From Pyropia yezoensis (Eukaryota; Rhodophyta; Bangiophyceae; Bangiales; Bangiaceae): a stretch of DNA of 64,000 bases. The translations under genes were made by a program, and so were the position numbers. The stretch lies in NCBI GenBank assembly GCA_009829735.1, contig CM020618.1, positions 22,615,346 through 22,679,345 of the forward strand, read 5' to 3'. The notes beneath the pieces are model-generated. The model did not search any database, had not been told where the DNA came from, and was given only the letters and a program-made list of their open reading frames with translations. Of this stretch, positions 56,001 through 64,000 are shown one piece after another; position 1 is the stretch's first letter; each line of letters starts with the position of its first letter.

Positions 56001-56895
56001 GCTCGGCAATCCCTAGGATAGTTCCCTTCGGGAGGGCGACTGCCTTACGGCGATAGTTCGCCATCACCAGCAGTGATGACCCCCCTGCTGGGAGGTCTGC
56101 GATACCATTGGCCATGGTCAACCCATGGCGCTTGTAGGTTCGTAGGTTGAACTGGACACTGCAGATGCCTGCGAGGTCACAGTTGACCGGGAGGACGGTC
56201 TCCGACAACGGCTCAAAGCGAGTCCGCTTAGCCAGCTGGAGTGTCTTCGGTTCTACGCTTGCGTATACCTCAGCCACGTTAACGTGGCTCCCTTGTAGCG
56301 TCAGGTCCCTGACGATAGCTGTCTGTCCTCTCTTCGTCCCGTAGGCCTCTTGCAGCTCGACGGTCCTCCGGCCCGGCCGGATTGCATCAACGTGAACGTT
56401 GATGAAGGTGCACCCCAGTATGCAGGGCACAGATAGAGTCTCACACACCAGGAAGTCAACTTCCGTAGTAAGCTCCCCGATGGTGATGGTGACCCGCAGC
56501 GACATCGCTGCGGTCGTACGAATGAGGCGACCATTCGCATCCTTGATCGTGGGTCCCCTAGCAGCTCAGACTCGCGGGAGCCACTTGTCCGGGAGGGTAT
56601 CCTTTCGGATCAGGTTAGGTCCAGCCCCTGTATCCAGTACAGGGTAATACGATCGGGTCGACTGGGGGTCAACCCCCAGTGTGGCTGATGCCTTGAAGTT
56701 CTCCAAGGTGAACAGTACGTGGCCTACCCCGATATCCGGTGTAGCTCGTGCATCATGAACAGGGCCCTTGTCTGGTTCCATGTGACGGGGCTTCCCGTCC
56801 TCTTCTCCCAACCTTGAAGGTTGGTCATCAATCCCCTGACGCCGTGTCGTCGGGGCCGGAAGGTGTACCCGGGGGTTGGTCCGGCGTCGGCTCAA
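53056..56895 (-). pseudogene. Element C pol, interrupted
   Basis: The order is as in element A: protease (DTGAG), RT, RNase H, integrase and a chromodomain ending at 53056. Breaks: a TGA just below 56566 in the protease, TAG at 55534-55536 and TAG at 53983-53985, both of the latter at Trp codons of element A. An in-frame deletion near 54940 removes about 98 codons between the RT connection (LKSFLG) and YFSRTLNP, including the first RNase H aspartate region (VIDVDA in A). The copy cannot be autonomous. Confidence 0.9.
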
Positions 56896-56947
56896 CCGCG
56901 CTCTCCGTGGGGCTTTCCCCGCGGCAGTCCGGGGTGGCTTCCTAGGG

Positions 56948-59156
56948 TTACCCCAGCGACCTCGTGTCGTCCTTCCTCTTACTCGTTTCCCGTGCTCGGC
57001 CGGGTACTGTCTTTCGGGATATCCGGGAGAGGAGGCGCCTCCTCGACTGCAAGTACTCCTCCTTGAACTTGCTGCCTACCCGGTGCGGGGCCTCTGGCGG
57101 GATACCCCCAATAGATGCCTTGCGTTGCGCCGCTGCCCGTCGAGACTCCTCCGGGATGAGCGGGCGTGAGGATACCCAGTGTGGGGGGTCTCCGCACAGC
57201 ATGCATCCGGACGTGCCGGCCGTCCCGGGCGTCCGCGTCGAGTTGGCTCCATAGGTCCGGTTGCCTGCCTCGGGTGCCCGAATGCCTGCCCCTTGGTAGG
57301 CCTTGGGTCGTGGTGCCAACCGGAACATGGACTCCCCCAGCCGGTTGGTTCTACCAGCGATGTGCGGAGGTGCCTCCGTGCGCACTGCCCATGTCGGCAG
57401 GGGTTGGTGGGGGTTACCCGTAACCGGGGCATACCCCGTAGTCCGCACATACGGGACGCGCCGGCCCGCTCCCTCGTTGACCTGGAACTGGGTCCCAGCC
57501 GGGGCGATGTACGCTGCCGTACCATGCTCATCGATCACCGGCGTCGCCGGTAGCAACAGGTGGCCCTGTCGGTCGACTAGAGGTTCATCCTCACCCGTAG
57601 GGGTATGTTCGGTCGCCACCAGTACTGGTGCGGCCTTACGTTCCACCTTCTCTTGCCTCGGTACCGGGGTAAGACTGGGCTTGCCTCCCTCACCCTTAGG
57701 CTTCGGGGCCAAGGCACATTTCGGGTGTAGCACCCGGTAGGCGTCCCCTAGGGACTTGCAAATATGCATCTGTCGACTGAAGTGCGTCCGAGCCTTATTG
57801 GCTCCCCGTGAGGATATCCGCACATAGTTGGGTACTCCTGCGAACAGGATGGCCCGTAGTTCCCCTTCGCCGGGAAGCTTCCCCAGCTCGTAGTCGAGCG
57901 CTTGGATCCGGCGTCCAAACATCTCCTCATCCTCCCAGGACTGGGCGGTGGCGGTGCGAAGGGCCCGATAGTGGTCTTCGCACTTTTCCTCACTAAGGTA
58001 GCTGCTAAGCAGCTCCATCAGTATACCACGGTAATCCATGGGGGTGGCTGCGACTCTCATTCCAGGCATCGGGGATGCCTGGCGGAGGATGCCTCGGACC
58101 CGTTCATCGACAAAGAACAGGAGGATCTCCAGCGCCAGCCCCTCGTTGACGAGTGCCTTGTCCGCGGCTGCCTTGAAGCTAGTCAGGAAGCCAATGACTG
58201 CCATCGGGCGTCCGTTCGGGCCCCCGAACATAGGTACTCCCTTCATAAGGGTCTTCATAGAGCGGATCGCTCGGTGCGAGGTCGTACGCATCGATTCCGA
58301 CACAGTAGTGGATCGGTCCTCCAAACGATAACGTTCAGGAGTCAGTACCGACCAGAAGACTTCGTTGACAATCTCCGTGTCCGCGTCCTGGACATCCATT
58401 CGCTTGGCCAGCTGATGAGTAAACTCATCGGACTCTATCCGCTTCAGTAAGCTCGCAGTAGCCTGCGCTGTCATCGCTTGCACCAGTGACGCTGGAACTT
58501 CCGGCGTCGGCGCCTCGGGTACCCCAGTTGCCTGGCTTCCGTCGTTGAGGGGGTGCTGCGAGACGGTACCGTCTCCCCCCATCGCCGACTCTGTTCCGGT
58601 GTAAATATCCGCCGGACCATGTCCGCGGAGCCCACTCTCGGTGCTCCGAGCGTAGCGCTCCGTATGGCTACGTTCCAACTCGGCTGACGAGTCGGATCCA
58701 TAACCCGCCGTGTCCGGGGGTTGTCCAGGAGTAGCAACACCAGGGTTGACCCTGGTGGACTCCGAAAGTAGTCCGGCCGGTTTGAACCGCACCGGTGTGG
58801 GAGGAACACGACGGGCGTACCGTCGTGTGGCGTGTTGACATCAGCACAACCATTGCGTCCTCCGTACGCTCTTGACGGGCGTCGAGTCCAGTGAACCGGG
58901 CTTCGATACGAGCCAATGATGCCACCAGGGAGTCCCCTGGTGAACGTGGCGGCGGCGTGAGGTCGGCAGAGGACGGCTGCGGCGGTCCGCCGCCCCCGGT
59001 CGTCCGTGCCGTGCCAAACGTCGATCCGGCACCGGAGAGCATCAGCGTCTCAATGTTGTCGATCGGGTTACCGATCCCGGTTCCCGGGTTCAGCTCCGGG
59101 GTCGGCGTCGACGCCGATCCGTCATCTTGAACGCTCCCCGTCTCTTGGGTAGACAT
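56948..59156 (-). pseudogene. Element C Gag, frameshifted
   Basis: The start is ATG 59156 (MSTQETGSVQDDGSASTPTP). The frame changes near 58800 within the stretch after MSTRHTT, continues as the capsid part (58792 down) with the CCHC knuckle C-M-L-C-G-D-P-P-H-W-V-S-S-R, in which the last Cys is Arg, and changes again near 57100. Element A has an intact knuckle at this place. Confidence 0.88.
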
Positions 59157-59362
59157 AGTCACAATCAGTCAACCGCCGTAACAGTCACCAAGAATAAGAG
59201 AGCGAGGGGGTAGTTGGGGGAGAGTAACAGTAGATCGAAGTCAAACGCAACCACTCAACACAATCAAACAGATCGCAGCACCACGAGTACAAGAAGAGGA
59301 CTCGATCCCTATCCGTGTGCCAGGGCCGAAGACGGCGTCGCCACAAGGGTGACGCAAATCCG

Positions 59363-59380
59363 TCCCCTGCTCCTCCACCA
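59363..59380 (-). other. Primer-binding site of element C
   Basis: The minus strand reads TGGTGGAGGAGCAGGGGA, one base different from the shared site of A and B (C to G at the ninth position). Confidence 0.65.
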
Positions 59381-59381
59381 A

Positions 59382-59742
59382 TGTAGCACAATAGGTATCC
59401 GCTGCGCGCCCACTCTCAGGGAACACTCACCAAGGGGGACCGGCACCAACGTCACCGGGAGGCCAAGGTTGCTCTCGTTGGAGCGCAATCCACGGGACCA
59501 AGATGGGAGCCCAAATGGGAGGGGTTTGTTGTTCTACCTTGGCCGGCGGTGGATTCGCCGCCGGCCCCCTCGTTATGAACCCTCGGAGACACTACTAACT
59601 ACCCTCCACCCCAAGATGCAAGTCCCTCTGGTCATACGAAACTTATAGATACCGTGACCAGTACGGACTCCCAAATTGAAAGTTAAGGGTTCGAAGTAGC
59701 CCCCCAATATAGGGTCACATTACGGTCAACCATATTGCTACA
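59382..59742 (-). repeat. Element C 5' LTR (right)
   Basis: 361 bp. The site that is TATA in element A (GTTTATAA) is GTTCATAA here (59573-59580) and in the left LTR, so the promoter is probably weakened. Confidence 0.93.
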
Positions 59743-60760
59743 CATTGTCAGGGCATGGAAAGAGGCGGTGAACTTTCCGACCAACTCCGAAGGGATCCTC
59801 GCCGCCGCGGTGGCGCGGCTAGACCAGGGCAAGTATGTGATGTCCGAGGACGGCTTGAAAGCACTTGAGGCAGCCATCCGCCCCATGTTCACTGTCCTTG
59901 GCTGTGAAAAGACGTTTGTTGTGCAGGGAGAGGTGGGCGTCTCCAGCTATGTCTGCGCTCTACTGGGGCACTGCTCGGTGGCTTCTACCAAGGTAAGTTG
60001 GATGCTTCTCGTGGGATGCTCGGTTGAGGGGGGGTGCAGAGGTCATGGAGATTGGACGACTCACGCAGGGGTGGGGGGGGGGGGCTGCTCAATGCCAGGA
60101 CGTACACCGGTATGAGAGGAGTTTCATTCCGTGGTGTGTACCGTTTGCCAGACTCTCCATGTTGAACTTGCCTGGCAGCTTGCTTGTGTTGATGCTTTTG
60201 GCCGTTCCATTCCGTTTGTTCTCTCTCCGCGACCAGGTCGCGTCGAGCTTATCAAGATCATTCGGCAGCACAAGCAGCCGCATTACAAGCTCAAGAATCA
60301 CAGAAGGAACTGGCTGGTTGAGAATCATCGTCTGCACTTCTATCTCCCCACGCATGGCAATGTGCAGAGCGGGTTGCTGCTGATTGACGGGAAGGACAAG
60401 AATCGGGCGGTGGTCGACCGCATCGTAGCTGTGAAGCCTTATCCAACGTGGGCGGTGTCCCCGGACGGCATGGACGTGACGGAGCCTATTGGGGTTACTG
60501 AGCCGCCACACCAAGGACCTGCCCCTGGGGCGGCCTCTGGCGCTGCCGGTGCTATAGCGACGACGGGTGCCGTTGTTGCTGTTCCTGCTGAGGGAAGCGG
60601 TGAGGGCACGACTAGGGCGGCCGCAGGGGCAGCTGTTGCTACGGCTGCTGCGGCGGCAGCGTCCGCAAGCTCACCTGCCATTCCATCCGAAGACCCTGCA
60701 GCCGATGCGGCACGCGCTGCCGCTGCTGCCGTGATTGCAGCTGGAAATGCTAATGCGTAG
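59743..60760 (+). pseudogene. Host gene of unknown function, 3' part, after element C
   Basis: The right CATTG copy opens this part, and the frame runs VRAWKEAVNFPTNSEGILAA...HCSVASTK to a GT donor at 59993 (AAG/GTAAGT). A pyrimidine tract ends in AG at 60236, but only the next AG (60247) keeps the phase, giving LIKIIRQHKQPHYKLKNHRR... The protein then passes through YLPTHGNVQSGLLLIDGKDK and an Ala/Gly/Ser-rich tail to the TAG at 60760. With one CATTG removed the join reads SDAI-V-RAW in frame with the 5' part. The family is unknown. Confidence 0.6.
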
Positions 60761-61403
60761 ACACGTCCTCCTTCGCGGCTTTATTGCTTGATGTGTGGCG
60801 CAGGGAGTCGGGGGTTGCCGAGGTCGCGTGGTTTCTGTAAGCTTTTATGTTTGAGGGACGGTGTGGATCTTGTTGGGTATTCCCACGTGTGCCTGTATTA
60901 TACGGAGAGCTTGACGGGGGAACGCGGAGGTATTGTGTCCGTGCGTTGGTGTGAGTGTTTGTCCAGTGGATGGGGACACAGGAGCGGGTGTGTGTGCGTG
61001 AGTGTGTCATGATGTTTGTAACTTCCAAGGGGAGGAGCTCTCGGAGGGCGCCCTTGCCAGCGCCTCTGGCGCTACTCGGACGCCCCAGTTGGACGCGTCG
61101 GCTAGCTCCATGGCGGGAGCGGCGACAAAGTCCGCAGCGCCGGCACAAGGGGCGGCCAAGGCGGGGACGTCCAAGGGGTCAGTGGAGTGTGGGTGGGTGC
61201 GTATGCATTATGGGTGTGTGTCTGTCGTGTGTGTCTGTGTGTCATGTGTAGCGGACGGTAGAGGCGAGGAGAGGTAGGTAGCCCGGTCGAACGCGCGCAG
61301 TGGGAGCCGTCAGTGGCTGCCAGCGAGGTCGCCATCGCCTGCCACCCGACCTAAAGCATGGCTTCAGTTGTGTCGCAATGCTAGCTCTTGAAGTGCTCTG
61401 AGA
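60761..61403. other. Spacer with a possible small exon
   Basis: T/G-rich, with GTGTGT runs near 60985-61005 and 61205-61245. Between about 61037 and 61180 a plus-strand frame reads EELSEGALASASGATRTPQL..., Ala/Ser-rich like the tail of the gene before it; it could be an exon of that or the next gene. Confidence 0.35.
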
Positions 61404-61859
61404 GTGGCAGGAAAGCGGCTCTCCATTGCATGGTACATACTTCACAAAGCTGGGTCTCCAGTGACTGCGAAAGACATGTGCAATACAGCTCTGCAGGGGC
61501 TCGGAAAGTCCCCGTGCATACGGTCTTACGCCCTATTGCGGACACGCCCAGAAACCAGCTTCGCAGCAGCCGCCGAACCGGATTTCAATAGCTCTCTGCA
61601 GAGGATCTCAGAGCCAGCAAAAATACAGGATTATATTTTCAAACACTGGACCCCAAAGCATCTGCAGAGCCAGGTGCTGAAGGTCCCTGAGATCCCCGTT
61701 GAGTACCCAAAGGAGACCCCTTACGATGTAGTATGTACCGTCTCACAGCTCATGAGGGCATTTGGCCTTCAGCCAATAGATTCCCCGGAATACTGCATTC
61801 ACATATTTTACCGTGTATGGGAACAACAGTGTGACAGATCATCATCGTCTCGACTTTGA
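61404..61859 (+). CDS. Uncharacterised protein exon, possibly winged-helix-like N-terminus
   Basis: The frame has balanced composition unlike its surroundings: KRLSIAWYILHKAGSPVTAK, then NTALQGLGKSPCIRSYALLR, ISEPAKIQDYIFKHWTPKHL and PYDVVCTVSQLMRAFGLQPI, ending at TGA 61859. There is no ATG at the start (61404 is GTG), and GTGGCAG just before GAAAGCGG looks like a splice acceptor, so this is probably an internal or last exon. The segment with a helix, a turn with G-S-P-V-T and a second helix resembles small winged-helix domains, but I cannot name it. It lies in the same orientation as the disrupted host gene and may even belong to it. Confidence 0.45.
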   Translation: MAGKRLSIAWYILHKAGSPVTAKDMCNTALQGLGKSPCIRSYALLRTRPETSFAAAAEPDFNSSLQRISEPAKIQDYIFKHWTPKHLQSQVLKVPEIPVEYPKETPYDVVCTVSQLMRAFGLQPIDSPEYCIHIFYRVWEQQCDRSSSSRL

Positions 61860-62788
61860 AATAATATTTTGCCCAGGGGCGGTTTCTGGTGGTCGCCGCG
61901 CCCCTCACTTCACCCTTCCGTCCCTAGGGCTGCCCCCATACCTCGTCCCGTCGGGTGTCCAGGCTCCCCGACCACATTCACCGCCATCACCATTCGCACC
62001 CCGCGTCATGCCGAGAGCCCCCCCCCCCCCCCCCAGCATGGCCACCGCTGCAGACGGCCGTCGTCGCCGGAACAGCCGCCGACGACGCCGCCGCTACCGT
62101 CGCCGCGACCACCGCCTGTCCCCATCTCGGCGGCGGCAAACACCACTGCCGCAGCCCCCGCGTCGATACAAGCCTCCACCTGGTCGGCGCCGCCCACACT
62201 GGCGGCGGCGCGCGTGGCGGCAGGGGCACTGGCAGCAGCGCCGGCCGAAAGGCTCCCAGCCGCAGTCACCGCCGCTGACGAGGAGGAGCCACGGCCACGG
62301 ACGGGGGCGAGTCACCGCACATGGGGCCGCCGCCACCCCCTTCTACATTTGTCAGTGCGTCCGCGAGCGCCGTTGTCGCCCCGCCGGCCGCGTCGAGGCC
62401 CCCGCCTCCTGCCGGTGGCGGACACCGGCGCTCACGCCCCGGCCCCGTCGCACCCTGCGGCGCAGGCTCCTCGGAAGCGGCGGGGTTGGCAATGGACCTC
62501 CGTCCGGGAAGCGCGGTTGAACGGGCGGAGGGAGCGCCGTCGACGCTTTCGGCACCTCTTTGCCCCTCCTTTCGTTTTGCTTCATTGCGTGCAGTAGGGG
62601 GGGAAGGTTGCTGGACAGCCGCGACCCTCTTCGCCGCACCCTGCGCCCTCGCTCCACTCAATGACTCGCCCATTTCTATATTGCAAGAGACCTTTGTACT
62701 CTGCGTCCTCGCACGATCTCTTCTCTCGCTCCATTCTTCCCCGCTCACGTGAGAGACCTGCGCCAGGACGCCTCACCACGCAGCCACC
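61860..62788. other. GC-rich stretch, no assignable gene
   Basis: Pro/Arg/Ala-rich frames on both strands. The minus-strand frame from ATG 62748 (MSGEEWSERRDRARTQSTKV) to 62266 is the most protein-like but has no domain. CCACC at 62784-62788 is the left target duplication of the next repeat. Confidence 0.4.
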
Positions 62789-63358
62789 TGTAGCATCCCT
62801 GGACCCGACTTGGCGCCGACCCGGGACTGCAACCAGAGGGCACCAGGTGCCAGAACACGCCCGCCGTGTGCTGATGGCTGGCGGCCGTGGCCCGTTCCCG
62901 GCACTGGGATGCGGTGGACTACGCTACCCACACGTGGGAGAGGGACTTCTGATGGGTCTTTGCATATTTGTGAGAGACTCGATTTGAGAGAATTTGAATG
63001 TGAGATTAGTGAGTGGGAATAGAATTAGTAGTGATAGTGGCCCCCGGCCTGACGAGGTTAGACTCGGGTCGGGGCCACTCGGGAGTATGGGAGGGCTACC
63101 TGGTCAACGAGCCGAGGCTCCCCCAGATGCACGTTAAGAGGGACAGCGAGGCGCCCTTGGCCCGCGCCCTCAGGAAAAAGACAACTGCGCGTTTGCTTTC
63201 CTCTTCCTCGTGTGCACTACCGTGCGTATCTGTTTGCTCTGCGAGCAGGCACGTGAGGCAAGAGGCATACCACTCTCGTAGTTCCCCTTTCTGAGTTCCC
63301 TGTCCCTTTCCCCCGAGGGATATTGACACGTGTCTGAGAGGATCGAGTTTATACCACA
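62789..63358. repeat. Solo LTR, family D, copy 2
   Basis: 570 bp, TGTAGCATCCCTGG...TATACCACA, flanked on both sides by CCACC (62784-62788 and 63359-63363). The TG...CA ends, the 5-bp duplication and the absence of internal sequence indicate a solo LTR left by LTR-LTR recombination. It is closely similar to 21507-22078. Confidence 0.8.
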
Positions 63359-64000
63359 CCACCCTCAAACCCCATTGAGTTCACGGTGGTGCCATCTCCT
63401 TATTCCCCCCGGCGGGCCCTCTCCACCATACTGTGCTTCCTGTAAAACGTGGATGTTGAAGAGACGTGAGAGGTGGGATTCATTGGTCCAGACATCGATT
63501 TTCATCACGTTCAGGTAACGTCAACATCCATTTTTTACAGGAAGCACTACTATACATCGCCATCATTAGTGCCAACAATTTTGCAGCTTCTGGAAGTCCG
63601 ACGACCGCAGTCATGCGAGAGGACGCCGTTCACTCCACTGCCTCCTTCCTGGACAAGCAAGAACATTTGAAAACCTTAAAACGTTTCATGTAGCCCGGAA
63701 AGCGCAAATCAATAATCAAAAGCATGCCTTATTAAAAAAAAAAACTTGTGTGTGCATGGTACCCGAGCCTATGCAGTAACTATTCGATTGTATCGTGTTC
63801 GTTTATGTACCACCTGGTATATAAACGAATACCGATCGACCGCACAAGCTTCATCCATGTATTGACGATCGGTGCCGAAACTAAACGATTGATCAAAAAC
63901 AAGTCGAGCGTCCACGATTGACAGCCCGTGCCCCACCTCACCGTCGCCGACTTCACGCCGACGCAACGCCGTCATCCACCACCGTGAGCATCCGCACCAG
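63359..64000. other. AT-richer right end with a hairpin and no certain gene
   Basis: It contains the hairpin at 63433-63547 and an A-run near 63735. A minus-strand frame 63975-63769 (SIVDARLVFDQSFSFGTDRQ...) has balanced composition and could be the end of a gene entering from the right, but nothing supports it further. Confidence 0.35.
63433..63547. repeat. Long imperfect hairpin
   Basis: Arms of 27 bp (63433-63459 and 63521-63547) match at 25 positions: GTGCTTCCTGTAAAA...GGATGTTGA against its complement. The 61-base centre has a weaker inner stem (GACGTGA with TCACGTT). It may be a small MITE or a stem-loop RNA. Confidence 0.6.

Larger units (their letters stand above)
49293..59742 (-). 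mobile_element. Element C: chromovirus of the element A family, inserted in a host gene
   Basis: 10,450 bp with LTRs 49293-49655 (363 bp) and 59382-59742 (361 bp) and perfect 5-bp CATTG duplications. Same order and orientation as element A, including the antisense ORF and the polypurine tract AAGAGGGGGATA at 49656-49667. The LTRs differ at about a dozen of 362 positions, so it is clearly older than A. Coding decay includes a frameshifted gag, three pol stops, a 98-codon in-frame pol deletion and a 10-bp deletion in the antisense ORF. Confidence 0.95.

Noticed and set aside
63769-63975. Small minus-strand frame at the right edge
   Set aside because: Only 68 codons, no splice or start evidence; it is mentioned under the right-end region instead of called as a gene.
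1-64000. tRNA, rRNA or CRISPR loci
   Set aside because: No cloverleaf with TTCGA-type T-loop, no rRNA core sequence and no spaced direct-repeat array was found by eye; a covariance-model scan would be decisive.

Overview
This is a piece of a GC-rich nuclear eukaryotic genome. A bangiophyte red alga (Porphyra/Pyropia type) is the best guess. The reasons are very GC-rich, Ala/Gly/Pro-heavy proteins, few and short introns with C-rich tracts before AG, a protein with a plastid transit-peptide-like N-terminus, and abundant chromodomain Ty3/gypsy elements. The organism is an inference, not something the sequence proves.

Layout. Positions 1-18,300 are the host gene block: a CBM48/AMPK-beta-like glycogen-binding protein running off the left edge (-), a glycoside hydrolase (+, 4737-5684), a possible ankyrin exon (-, near 6.0 kb), a large SNF2 chromatin remodeller with several PHD-type zinc modules (-, 7673-12987), an uncharacterised Ala/Pro-rich protein (+, 15536-16219) and a two-exon putative plastid protein (-, 17335-18268). 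Long C or G homopolymers lie between and inside these genes. Positions 18,300-21,500 are AT-richer and gene-poor, with small palindromic MITE-like repeats.

Positions 21,500-63,400 are a retrotransposon nest. Element A (22541-37923) and element C (49293-59742) belong to one chromovirus family and element B (38662-46760) to another. All three lie on the minus strand with gag, protease, RT, RNase H, integrase and a C-terminal chromodomain. Two solo LTRs of a third family (21507-22078 and 62789-63358) flank the nest. Element A contains a 500-N gap flanked by two nearly identical 4.06 kb copies of the same element segment, which looks like a scaffolding artefact. Element B sits inside a degenerate 49-bp minisatellite. 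Element C sits inside a host gene (48036-60760), and removing it together with one copy of its CATTG target duplication restores the host codon phase exactly.

The most unusual feature is that all three elements carry a further reading frame on the opposite (+) strand, between the end of pol and the 3' LTR. It encodes a protein of about 815 residues in A and C and a shorter, decayed one in B. Between A and C this antisense protein differs mostly at third codon positions, and it meets pol tail-to-tail across a cluster of short hairpins. I recognise no domain in it.
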